From assembly GCF_001676875.1 (NCBI RefSeq), contig NZ_JYKA01000021.1:25693-89692 (forward strand): DNA of 64,000 nucleotides, written 5' to 3'. A program made the position numbers and the translations under genes. The notes below the pieces were generated by a model. The model was not told the origin of the DNA. It saw only the letters and a list, made by a program, of their open reading frames with translations, and made no database searches. Positions 1 through 7,955 of this stretch are shown here, piece by piece (positions within the stretch are counted from its first letter, which is position 1; each line of letters starts with the position of its first letter). The stretch comes from Chromobacterium subtsugae (GTDB lineage: Bacteria; Pseudomonadota; Gammaproteobacteria; Burkholderiales; Chromobacteriaceae).

Positions 1-1092
1 CTCCTGCTGGCGATCGGCGGTCAGCGGCATCAGAACGATGAAGCGGGGCTGGCTGCCCCAGCTGCGCACCATTCTTTCGGCGTGGATTTCGGCCTGCCAC
101 GGCCGCAACTCATTGCGCGCGATCCAGGCGTCGTAGCGGGCCTGCTCCGGGCTGGCCTGCGCGGGCTTCAGCGAAGGGAAGACAATCTCGTTCGGACCGC
201 CCTGCGGCATCTTTTGCGACGCGGCGATGAAGCCCTCGAGCTGCTGCAGCAGCTCGAGCTGGTATTGGTGATAAACCTGCTGATAGTCCACCACCTTGCC
301 ATGGGCGGCGGCGATCGCCTGCGGCGTGTCCTCGAAGGTCACGCCCGGCAGCGCCAGCCCCAGCGCCAGCCCCGCCCGCTCTTCCGGTTTTTTGGAAAAC
401 ACCGTTTCCATCACCACCACCGGGCAGCCGCACAGCAGCGCCTCGGAGATGATCGCCGAATTGGCGAAGGTGTACAGCACCTTGCCCTGCCTCAACAGCG
501 CGGCCAGCTCCTCATGGCTTTGCGGCCACTCGTAGGTGATGACGTCGGTGTTCTGGAACAACGCCGGGAAATCCCGCTCCGCGTGCTTGTAGCGTCCCGG
601 GTAAACCAGCACCCGGTGGCGGCTGTCGTCGTGCGGGTTGTCGTCGTTGTTGAAGATGGCGGTGTCGATCGATGGGATGAAAATGAAGGACGGGTCGGGA
701 TACTTGGCGTAATCGACATAATCCTGGTGCCAGAACACCAGCAGGTCCGACGGATCGTAATCCTTGGGGCCGCCCAACAGGCCGGGGTGGTTGAGAATGT
801 AGCGCGCCACCGCCTTGCCGTTGAGCGGATTGCCATGCACCACTTCAGGGTAGACGACGATGGGGGAACGCCCGCTGGCTTTATGGCGATCGACGATGTC
901 CTGGGTCAGATACGGCGTTCTGAGCTTGGGATCGGTTTCGGGGGAGAAGACATAGGCCTCCTCCCCCAGCTTGTTCAGGTAATGGCACAGCAGGTGCATG
1001 GCGCGCACGCCATTGGAGACCCGGGTATAGCCTGGCGCGCATATGTAGTAGGGCTGGTGACGCTCATTGTAGAATTTTTTTTCGATCTGCAT
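1..1092 (-). CDS. Glycosyltransferase, probably two-domain, 3' end beyond the window
   Basis: Partial gene: 364 codons are visible and the frame is still open at base 1, so the C-terminus is missing. It starts with ATG at 1092. Residues 1-300 resemble a GT-B type glycosyltransferase: a glycan-binding style N-terminus and, around residues 211-230, SAIISEALLCGCPVVV, the acidic sugar-nucleotide contact region of GT4-like enzymes. From about residue 349 the chain restarts as a beta-strand (RFIVLMPLTADRQQ) typical of the beginning of a GT2 GT-A fold, so the full protein is probably a GT-B/GT2 fusion. It is the last visible gene of the CDP-sugar operon and would transfer the sugar, or another residue, in the cytoplasm. 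Acceptor and donor cannot be read from sequence. Confidence 0.7.
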   Translation of the reverse strand, partial: MQIEKKFYNERHQPYYICAPGYTRVSNGVRAMHLLCHYLNKLGEEAYVFSPETDPKLRTPYLTQDIVDRHKASGRSPIVVYPEVVHGNPLNGKAVARYILNHPGLLGGPKDYDPSDLLVFWHQDYVDYAKYPDPSFIFIPSIDTAIFNNDDNPHDDSRHRVLVYPGRYKHAERDFPALFQNTDVITYEWPQSHEELAALLRQGKVLYTFANSAIISEALLCGCPVVVMETVFSKKPEERAGLALGLALPGVTFEDTPQAIAAAHGKVVDYQQVYHQYQLELLQQLEGFIAASQKMPQGGPNEIVFPSLKPAQASPEQARYDAWIARNELRPWQAEIHAERMVRSWGSQPRFIVLMPLTADRQQE

Positions 1093-1205
1093 ATTCGCTT
1101 GCTTTCATGAATTCCAAGCATGGAAACCAGGGCCAGCCGCCGCGGCGCGGCCGGGTTTCCGAATCAGCGGCGGCGCCGCGGATGGGCATCGCGCGCAGCC
1201 GCCGT

Positions 1206-2273
1206 TCAGGCTCCGGCAAACGCATCGACGGAAAACCGTATCGCGTCGCCCAGCGGCGTCCAGGGCGCGAGGCCCAGCTCCGCGCGGGCGCGGCCGATAT
1301 CCGGCAGGTACAGGTTGCGCGCCGGATTGCCGACGCTGGCGTCGGATTGCCCCAGAATACGGACTTCGGCGGCGGGACACACCCGGTCCCTGACCTCGCG
1401 CGCCAATTCGGCGATCGTGATCGCGGCATCCGATCCCACATTGAAGACCCTGGCCCCCCCCTCGCGCTGCAACAGCGCCAGCATCCAGACCACCAGATCT
1501 CCCATGTACAGATAGGAGCGCGACGGACTGCCGTCCCCCGTTATGATGATAGGATGACCGCGCATCGCACACTGGATGAAATTGCCTATCGCGTAATGGA
1601 TGTCCAGCGGCATGAAGGGGCCGACGAAGGCGAAGCAGCGCGCGACGCTCAAATGCCAGCCATGCTGCTGCGCATAGGCGGCGCAAAGAAACTCGGCCGC
1701 GCGCTTGGCCTGGCCCAGCGCGGTGATCGGGTCCATCGTGTCCGGCGCGAACGGGTCGTCCTCGCGCAGCGGCCGGCCGGCGAGCGACGGCCCGTAGGCC
1801 GCGCCGGAGCTGGTGAACAGAAAATGCTCGGGCTGGGCCTCGGCGGCAAAGTCGAGCACGCGGCGGGTGCCGCTGACCAGCGTGTCGAATTTGTTCAGCG
1901 AAGTCTCGCCGCGGAAGGTTTCATGCGCCGAGGTGGTGGCGGCATGAATGAAGTGGCTGAAACGCTCCCTGGGAAAGGAGAAGTCGCGCACGTCGCCGAC
2001 ATGGAAACGGATGGCCGGATTCGCCGCCAGATGCGGCGCCTGCCGGGTGAAGGCCTCCGGATTGCGGCTGAGCGCCAGCACCCGGATGCCGGCGTCCAGC
2101 CTGGCGTTGGCATGGGCGATGGACTCCAGGATCCAGCGGCCGAACCAGCCGGTCCCGCCGCTGATGAACAGCGACGCGCCGCGCAGGCTGTCCCAGAGCT
2201 CGGGTTTGCGGCCCAGAATGGCGTCGAGATCCTGCTCCAACGTGCGCGGCGGCATGAGGCGGTGCAAAGCCAT
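1206..2273 (-). CDS. NAD-dependent epimerase/dehydratase (extended SDR) without catalytic Tyr
   Basis: 355 residues of the extended SDR family that acts on nucleotide sugars. The Rossmann dinucleotide loop GGTGWFG is at residues 39-45 and the structural motif FTSSGAAYG is present. Where the family has YxxxK (usually SAYGxxK), this protein reads ITALGQAKRAAE: the catalytic Tyr is Leu while the Lys is kept. Either the chemistry is altered or the protein binds rather than converts its sugar. ATG at 2273 lies 11 bases after the stop of the upstream gene; an internal ATG at 2255 is the alternative start. Its place at the end of the CDP-sugar operon suggests a late tailoring or reduction step. Substrate unknown. 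Confidence 0.82.
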   Translation of the reverse strand: MALHRLMPPRTLEQDLDAILGRKPELWDSLRGASLFISGGTGWFGRWILESIAHANARLDAGIRVLALSRNPEAFTRQAPHLAANPAIRFHVGDVRDFSFPRERFSHFIHAATTSAHETFRGETSLNKFDTLVSGTRRVLDFAAEAQPEHFLFTSSGAAYGPSLAGRPLREDDPFAPDTMDPITALGQAKRAAEFLCAAYAQQHGWHLSVARCFAFVGPFMPLDIHYAIGNFIQCAMRGHPIIITGDGSPSRSYLYMGDLVVWMLALLQREGGARVFNVGSDAAITIAELAREVRDRVCPAAEVRILGQSDASVGNPARNLYLPDIGRARAELGLAPWTPLGDAIRFSVDAFAGA

Positions 2274-2284
2274 GCGCCTGGCGA

Positions 2285-3091
2285 CTAACCCAGCACGACC
2301 AGCGCGCTGGCCCAGTATTCCGCCGCCTGGTCGTTGTGGACGCGGCGGTTGAAGGTCAGGTCGTAGCCATAGGCTTCGAAGTGATAGCCGACGCCGTCGC
2401 GCTCCGCCTCCAGGCCAGACAGCCACAATAGCGGCGGATAGCCTGCCTTGCGCAGCAGCAGGTCCGGCGAGCCGATGAAGGCGGCGCAGCTATCGTAGCC
2501 GCCTGCCAGCAGGAATGGCGCGGGCAGCGTTTCCAGCTGCTCGATCGCGGCCGGCACCGAATATTCCAGCAGGCAGGGGAAATAGAAACCGACCACCGGG
2601 CCTTGGCGCATCGCCTCTATCAGGCGGTCATGGCGCGCCCCTTCCGCCGGCGTCAACAGGCCGGAGAGGCTGGGCTTGTGATGGTTGACGAAGCTGTACT
2701 GCGGCAGCTCGGCGTCGTACACGCTTTTCACCGCCGGCAGGTAACGCTCGTCCAGCGCCTGGCCGATATCGTCGTGCGCCGCCTGCGGCAGGAAGAACGG
2801 CACATGCGCGCCGTTCAGCAGCCGGCGGCCGTCGGCGTCGCTCTCCAGCTTGGCCAAGATCGCGCGGGCGCGCTGCTCGAAAGCCGCGGCGTCCAGGCCT
2901 TCCGCCGCGCCCAGATGGCGGCTGATGCGCTGGTGGATGGCCGCGTAGTCTATCCGCGGCTGGTGCGGCAGGAAATAGCGCCGGGTCTGGCGGTGGCAGG
3001 CGGCCTGGGTGGCCGTATGCGGCAGGCAGCGGCCGTTGTCGTCGAAGCGCGGCGCGCTCTCGACGGCCGGGGTCATGACTGGTGCGTTCAT
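2285..3091 (-). CDS. Unrecognised protein of the CDP-sugar operon
   Basis: 268 residues, soluble, no signal peptide or membrane segment. I do not recognise the family. It is rich in His and Tyr, with a motif-like stretch VNHHKPSLSGLL in the middle, GFYFPCLLEYSVPAA after it, and a C-terminal part with GYHFEAYGYDLTFNRR. Its N-terminus (MNAPVMTP) resembles that of the radical SAM protein encoded just upstream (MNAPLDTT). It lies 41 bases downstream of the radical SAM gene and 11 bases before the SDR gene, all in one direction, so it is almost certainly co-transcribed and may be a partner or accessory enzyme of the radical SAM step. Length, codon use and tight packing support a real gene. Confidence 0.75.
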   Translation of the reverse strand: MNAPVMTPAVESAPRFDDNGRCLPHTATQAACHRQTRRYFLPHQPRIDYAAIHQRISRHLGAAEGLDAAAFEQRARAILAKLESDADGRRLLNGAHVPFFLPQAAHDDIGQALDERYLPAVKSVYDAELPQYSFVNHHKPSLSGLLTPAEGARHDRLIEAMRQGPVVGFYFPCLLEYSVPAAIEQLETLPAPFLLAGGYDSCAAFIGSPDLLLRKAGYPPLLWLSGLEAERDGVGYHFEAYGYDLTFNRRVHNDQAAEYWASALVVLG

Positions 3092-3132
3092 TCGGAAAAG
3101 CCTTTACCGTGATTCTGTAGGTCGTGCCGTCA

Positions 3133-4245
3133 TCAATCGTACAGGGAGTCCTGGTCGGAGAAACCCTGCCCCCACGGCAGCGGCAGGAACTTGGCGCCCG
3201 CGGTCTTTTCCGTGTGGATCTTGATGAACTTGGGATCTTCGCCGATCAGGCAATCGGGCCGGTGCGGCCCCAGCCACGGGTTGCGCATGCCGCGCGCCAG
3301 CACTTCCTTCAGCGATGTCTCGCGCAGGTTGCCGATGGAGAAATCGATGTATGGGCACGGCGTCACTTCCATCGTCGAAGTGACGGTGATGATGCCCTTG
3401 ACCGTGATGCAGCCCTTGTGCGAACCATAAGACGGCGTCATGTGCGAGAAGACGTTGTACTCCTTCTCCAGCTGCCGCAGGATGTCGGCGTCCTCTTTCT
3501 CGATGACGAATTCCGGGTGCTCGGTGCACGAGCCGGTCGGCTTGGCGTAGGACACGTAGAGGCCGATGCCGCGCTGGGTGACGTATTCGCACATCCGGCG
3601 GAATTCTTCGGTCTTGGCGCGGCCCTTGACCAGCACGGTCGACAGGATCAGGTTCAGCCCGGCGTCCAGACAGGCGTCGACGGCGCGCATCACCCGCTTG
3701 TACGAGCCGGGCTTGTTGCGGAAGTTGTCGTGGTCCTTCTCGACGAAGCTGTCCAGCGAGATCTGCACTTTCTCGACGCCGATCGCCTTCAGATGCTTGG
3801 CGCGCTCCAGATCTAGGAACCAGCCGTTGCTGTCGGTGATGATGTAATGCTTTTCCGGATCGAGGGCTTCGATCACCTGATCGAAATCCTTCATCACCAG
3901 CGGCTCGCCGCCGGTGATCACGAAACGGGCCAGCCCCAGTTCGTCGGCCTGGCGCGACAGATTGCGAATGTCGTCGTAATCCATCTTGCTGCGGGTATCC
4001 ACCACCTTGATCACATTCTTCAGGTGGCGGTCCATATAGTATTCAGCCGAGCAGTGCGTGCACTTGAAATTGCACAGATAGCTCTTTTCCAGGCGGATGA
4101 TCGGGCTGATCTCGCCGCGTTCTTCCATTTCGGCGATGCGCGCCAACTTGGCCGCGACATAAGGCTTGCGCCGGGCGAGGTCGTTTCGTTTCGCCTGCTC
4201 TGCCTGGCTCAGCGCCAGGTTGGTGGTGTCCAGAGGAGCGTTCAT
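3133..4245 (-). CDS. Radical SAM protein with SPASM/twitch-like C-terminus
   Basis: 370 residues. C58-x3-C62-x2-C65 (CNFKCTHC) binds the SAM-cleaving 4Fe-4S cluster, and GGEP at 112-115 is the SAM-contact motif. The C-terminal third has further cysteines: C279 in HKGCITVKG, C297 in TPCPYIDFSIGNL and C332 in RPDCL. This is the pattern of a twitch/SPASM auxiliary-cluster domain, in which the conserved G.L follows PC. ATG at 4245 is preferred because AGGAGA lies 6-8 bases before it. An in-frame GTG/ATG further upstream would place the ribosome site inside the gene. It sits within the CDP-sugar operon, so a radical step on a sugar nucleotide (dehydration, epimerisation or C-C chemistry) is plausible. 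The actual reaction is unknown. Confidence 0.88.
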   Translation of the reverse strand: MNAPLDTTNLALSQAEQAKRNDLARRKPYVAAKLARIAEMEERGEISPIIRLEKSYLCNFKCTHCSAEYYMDRHLKNVIKVVDTRSKMDYDDIRNLSRQADELGLARFVITGGEPLVMKDFDQVIEALDPEKHYIITDSNGWFLDLERAKHLKAIGVEKVQISLDSFVEKDHDNFRNKPGSYKRVMRAVDACLDAGLNLILSTVLVKGRAKTEEFRRMCEYVTQRGIGLYVSYAKPTGSCTEHPEFVIEKEDADILRQLEKEYNVFSHMTPSYGSHKGCITVKGIITVTSTMEVTPCPYIDFSIGNLRETSLKEVLARGMRNPWLGPHRPDCLIGEDPKFIKIHTEKTAGAKFLPLPWGQGFSDQDSLYD

Positions 4246-4373
4246 ATGGTGTCTCCTAACCATCGCGGCGGCGCAGCGGCCGCGAGCCTTTCGCGATGGC
4301 AGTCAGCTGTTTCGAGTGTATCAGAGAGGCTATGCAGAATGGCGCTTCTGCCTATTTATCTGTTTGCGCATTT

Positions 4374-4967
4374 CTACTGATGGTCTTCGGCATTTTCGGC
4401 CAAAACTTGAATCGGCGGGCTTTGCCGCATGGCGGGGTCGTCGTCGATATAGCCGCGGTAGACCTGCTGCACCGGCAGCAGGTCGTCCGGACAACGCGCG
4501 TGCCACGCCCAATCGCCGGCGCGCGGCGCCGCCGGGTCGAAGCGGCGCGCGGAGTCGGGCGGCGTGGTCAGCCGGCAGGCGTGCAGCAGCGAGATGAAAT
4601 GGCCGCGGACGTCGCGCTTGGGAATCAGCATCTCGTGCCGGCACAAGGGATGCGGGTCGAAGCTGACCTCGGCGCCCAGCTCGTGCGCGGCGACGGCGGC
4701 GATGCGGTCGGCCGAGCTTTCCTTGAAGCGGATGATGCCGCCCGGGATATGCCAGCCGGGGCCGCAGAAGCGGTCGTCGCGCCAGGTCAGCAGCGTCCGC
4801 CCCTGTTCGTCGCGGATCAGCAGGTCGACATTGATCATCGGCGTCAGGCTGCTGACGAATAGGAAAATCTCCTCAGGCAGCCCTTCGCGCGCCGAGCCGA
4901 CCGCCTGCCGCAGCGTGTCTATCGCGTCGAGTATCGCCTGTTGCCGGTCTGCCGGGTGTTTATGCAT
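4374..4967 (-). CDS. Nudix hydrolase, GDP-mannose mannosyl hydrolase-like
   Basis: 197 residues. A Nudix region spans about residues 45-160. The box runs from GG at 76-77 to the ELG at 96-98 (GGIIRFKE, then AAHELGAE). It keeps the first Gly, the Glu five residues on and one late Glu, but lacks the RE of the canonical box, as in Gmm-type GDP-mannose mannosyl hydrolases. It would hydrolyse a nucleoside-diphosphate sugar, perhaps controlling or proofreading pool size. ATG at 4967 is chosen because GGAGG lies just upstream; the start overlaps the end of the methyltransferase gene by 8 bases, which suggests coupled translation. A 128-base gap to the next gene could hold an internal promoter, but none is clear. 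Confidence 0.8.
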   Translation of the reverse strand: MHKHPADRQQAILDAIDTLRQAVGSAREGLPEEIFLFVSSLTPMINVDLLIRDEQGRTLLTWRDDRFCGPGWHIPGGIIRFKESSADRIAAVAAHELGAEVSFDPHPLCRHEMLIPKRDVRGHFISLLHACRLTTPPDSARRFDPAAPRAGDWAWHARCPDDLLPVQQVYRGYIDDDPAMRQSPPIQVLAENAEDHQ

Positions 4968-6120
4968 CGCCAGCCTCCGGGTCAACGGTTTGCAGGCGGT
5001 TGTCGGCCAGGAAGGCGACGGCGAAGCGCGCGCCGTGGCGGGCCTGGATCTGGCGCACCACCTCGGCGGAATAGCTGGCCGCCAGCACGATCACCGCGTC
5101 CACCTCTCCGTCCTGCAGCCGCTCCGGCGCGACGATGGGCAGATGGGTGGCCGGCGTGTAGCGGCCCTGCTTGAACGGCGCCGAATCCAGCACATAGCGG
5201 ATGCGGCCGGCGACGCCCATCAGGCTGATCAAGGCCAGCGCCTGGTGGCCCGCGCCCCAGATCGCCACCCGGCCCGGCGCGAAGCGGCCCAGGAATTCGT
5301 CGAACGACGCGCGCAGCGCCGTCTCGCAGGCGACCAGCGCCGACAGCCGCTGCGGCGCGCGTTTGCGGACCGTGGCCGACAACACGTAGTCGTGCCAGGC
5401 GGCTCGGCAGTCCAGCACTTCGAAGCCGTTGGCCTCCAGCAGGCCGGTCAGCGTGCGCTCGGTGAAGTAGAACAGGTGGTCCGGGATGAATTCGGCGAAC
5501 AAGCCCTTTTCGACGATCATGTCGAAATTCGGCACTTCCACCATGCCGACGGCGCCGTCGGCCAGATTGGCGGCGATGCCCTGCAGCGTCAGGTGCGCGG
5601 CCGGGATGTGTTCGAGGAAGTTCAGGATCATGAAGCCGTCGAATGGACCGTCCGCCAGCCTCGTTTCCGGACTGTCCACGAAGCCCCGCTCCACCCGCAG
5701 GCCGGCCTGGCCGCAGGCTTCCACCGAGGCCGGCAGATGCTCGACGCCATAAGCGTCCGCGCCGGCCTCGGCCAGCAGCGACAGGTATTCGCCGCGGCCG
5801 CAGCCCACCTCCAGCACCTTGCGCCCGGCCAGGCCGTGCCCGGCCAGCCAAGCGCCGAACTGCGCCAGCCGGAAGGCGCGCATTTCCGGCGAGATGCCGG
5901 CGGCGCGGATCACGTCGCGCCAGTACGGCACCGGCTCGGCGTCCAGTTGCAGCAGCCCGCAGCCGCCGCACTGGCGCAGTGCCAGCTCGACGCCGCGGTC
6001 GTCGGCCAGCCGCTCAGCCGCCGGCAGGCCCTGGGCGGCGGCCGGCATGTCGCGCTGCACCAGCAGCGGCTCATCGAACAGCCGCTGCGCGCAGATGCGG
6101 CAATGCGTGATGGCAGCCAT
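4960..6120 (-). CDS. SAM-dependent sugar C-methyltransferase (TylC3/NovU type)
   Basis: 386 residues with the three-part layout of NDP-4-ketosugar 3-C-methyltransferases. An N-terminal zinc site is formed by C7-x2-C10 and C51-x2-C54. A Rossmann methyltransferase core carries the SAM loop VLEVGCGRGEY at 102-112. The C-terminal domain carries a second Rossmann-like loop (VAIWGAGHQAL, near 285). Known members methylate C-3 of a 4-keto-6-deoxy NDP-sugar. Here the neighbours make a CDP-4-keto-deoxysugar, so that is the likely substrate class. The start lies 3 bases after the stop of the ThDP enzyme gene, indicating one operon. Confidence 0.87.
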   Translation of the reverse strand: MAAITHCRICAQRLFDEPLLVQRDMPAAAQGLPAAERLADDRGVELALRQCGGCGLLQLDAEPVPYWRDVIRAAGISPEMRAFRLAQFGAWLAGHGLAGRKVLEVGCGRGEYLSLLAEAGADAYGVEHLPASVEACGQAGLRVERGFVDSPETRLADGPFDGFMILNFLEHIPAAHLTLQGIAANLADGAVGMVEVPNFDMIVEKGLFAEFIPDHLFYFTERTLTGLLEANGFEVLDCRAAWHDYVLSATVRKRAPQRLSALVACETALRASFDEFLGRFAPGRVAIWGAGHQALALISLMGVAGRIRYVLDSAPFKQGRYTPATHLPIVAPERLQDGEVDAVIVLAASYSAEVVRQIQARHGARFAVAFLADNRLQTVDPEAGDA

Positions 6121-6123
6121 CGC

Positions 6124-7953
6124 TCAGCCGCCCCGCTGGGCGGCTTCGGACGCCGGCAGCAAAGGAATCAGCATTTCCGCGCGCAGTTGCTCCAGCGGCA
6201 GCAGCGGCGACATGTCCTCCAGCGGCATCGACAGCATCGAGCCGTCCGGCTGCGGCAGCGCGGCGGCTTTGGGCTGCAGCGTCTCGTTCTCGTTCAGCCG
6301 CACGTCGCACAGTATCGGGCCTGGGTGGGCCAGCACCTTGGCCAGGCCTTCGGCCAGCTCCTCGACGCGCTCGATGCGCACCGCCGGCAGGCCATAAGCC
6401 TCGGCCAGCGCCAGCAGGTCCGGAATCGCCACCCCGGCCTCCGGGCCGGTGCCGATGTAGCGGCTATCGAAATAATTGCGCTGGGTGTTGCGGATCGACG
6501 CGTAGCCGTTGTTGTTCATGATGAACAGGCGGATCGGCAGTCGCAGGGCCTTCAGCGTGGCCAGCTCCTGCAGGTTCAGCTGCAGGCTGCCGTCGCTTTC
6601 CAGCGCGATCATCGGCTGGGAGCCATTGCCCAGGCAGGCGCCTATCGCCGCCGGCAGGCCATAGCCCATCGAACCGAGGCCGGAAGTCAGGAACACCCGC
6701 TGGCCCGGCTTGTTGCGGAACACGGTATAGAACACCTCGACCGCCAGGCCGGAGCTGCCGGTGGAAATCAGCGTGTTTTCCGGTGCGGCGTCGGACAGCG
6801 CGTCGACGAAATGGTAGTGGCTGATCTGGCCGCTCGCCGGGAACGGCGCGCCGTCCTGCACCGGGTAGCGGCGCTTCCAGCCGGCGCAGCGGTCCAGCCA
6901 CGGCTGCCACCTGGACTTGGGCAGATGGTCTGCGGCCGCCAGCAGGCCCTCCAGACAGGCTTTGGCGTCCATCGCCAGCGGCAGGTCGATTTCCATCTCC
7001 AGCTTGGCGATCTCGGCGGCGTCGACGTCCACCACCACCTTGCGCGCGGCGCGGGCGAAGCCTTTGGGGTTGTAGGCGGTGAGAATGTTGTCCAGCCGGC
7101 TGCCGATGGCGATCAACAGGTCGCAGTTCTGCACCGCGAAGTTGCCGGGCCGCAGCGCCACCACGCCGGGGCGGCCGGCGCACAGCGGGCTGTCCCACGG
7201 GATCAGGTCCATCGCGTTCCAGGTGGCGGCCACCGGCACCTGCAGCGCTTCGCTCAACCGGCGCAGCGCGTCGGCGCCGCCGGAAATGCGCACGCCGTGG
7301 CCGGCCAGGATCAGCGGCCGCTCGGCCTGCTTCAGCAAATCGGCGATGGCGGCAACATAGTTCTGGGCGGCCGGCGCGGCGTCCGCTTCCGGCTGCCAGC
7401 CAGGCAGGCTGTCCGGGTCGATGCGCGCCGCCTGCACGTCCAGCGGGATGTCCAGCCACACCGGGCCGGGACGGTCGCTGTGCGCCAGGTGCAGCGCCTG
7501 CTCCAGGTGCTGGCGGATGGCCTGCGGGTCGGTGACTGTGACCGCGTGCTTGGTCACCGGGCGCGCCATGGACACCACGTCCACTTCCTGCACGCCCTTC
7601 TGGCGCAGGCCGCTGCCTTGCAGCAGGTCGGCGCGCTTCACCTGGCCGGAGATCACCAGCAGCGGCAGCGATTCGATCCAGGCGCCGGCCACCGGCGTCA
7701 GGATGTTGGTGGCGCCGGGGCCGGTGGTCACCATGGCGACGCCGGTGCGCTCGGCCAACCGGCCGTAGGCCTCGGCGGCGATGCCGCAGGCCTGCTCGTG
7801 GTGGCAATGCACGGCGGTCAGATCCGGCTGCAGCGCCAGCGCGTCGTTCAGATGCATCGCGCCGCCGCCGGGCAGCAAAAACACGTGGCGCACGCCGCGC
7901 GCGGCCAGAAAATCCATCACGTAGTCCGCCAGGCGGACAAGTTTTGCGCTCAT
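6124..7953 (-). CDS. Thiamine diphosphate-dependent carboligase/acetolactate-synthase-like enzyme
   Basis: 609 residues with the three domains of the ThDP/acetolactate synthase family: PYR domain at the N-terminus with catalytic Glu53 in HHEQACGIAAEAYGR, a central domain, and a PP domain with the ThDP-Mg motif ESDGSLQLNLQEL...NNNGY. It could make acetolactate, but its place between a NeuB-like synthase and a sugar methyltransferase, downstream of rfbFGH, points to a sugar carboligase such as YerE, which adds a two-carbon unit from pyruvate to C-4 of a CDP-4-keto-3,6-dideoxyhexose. That function is inference. ATG at 7953 follows the upstream stop by 2 bases. The possible start 555 bases further upstream lies inside the neighbouring gene and was rejected. 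Confidence 0.85.
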   Translation of the reverse strand: MSAKLVRLADYVMDFLAARGVRHVFLLPGGGAMHLNDALALQPDLTAVHCHHEQACGIAAEAYGRLAERTGVAMVTTGPGATNILTPVAGAWIESLPLLVISGQVKRADLLQGSGLRQKGVQEVDVVSMARPVTKHAVTVTDPQAIRQHLEQALHLAHSDRPGPVWLDIPLDVQAARIDPDSLPGWQPEADAAPAAQNYVAAIADLLKQAERPLILAGHGVRISGGADALRRLSEALQVPVAATWNAMDLIPWDSPLCAGRPGVVALRPGNFAVQNCDLLIAIGSRLDNILTAYNPKGFARAARKVVVDVDAAEIAKLEMEIDLPLAMDAKACLEGLLAAADHLPKSRWQPWLDRCAGWKRRYPVQDGAPFPASGQISHYHFVDALSDAAPENTLISTGSSGLAVEVFYTVFRNKPGQRVFLTSGLGSMGYGLPAAIGACLGNGSQPMIALESDGSLQLNLQELATLKALRLPIRLFIMNNNGYASIRNTQRNYFDSRYIGTGPEAGVAIPDLLALAEAYGLPAVRIERVEELAEGLAKVLAHPGPILCDVRLNENETLQPKAAALPQPDGSMLSMPLEDMSPLLPLEQLRAEMLIPLLPASEAAQRGG

Positions 7954-7955
7954 GC

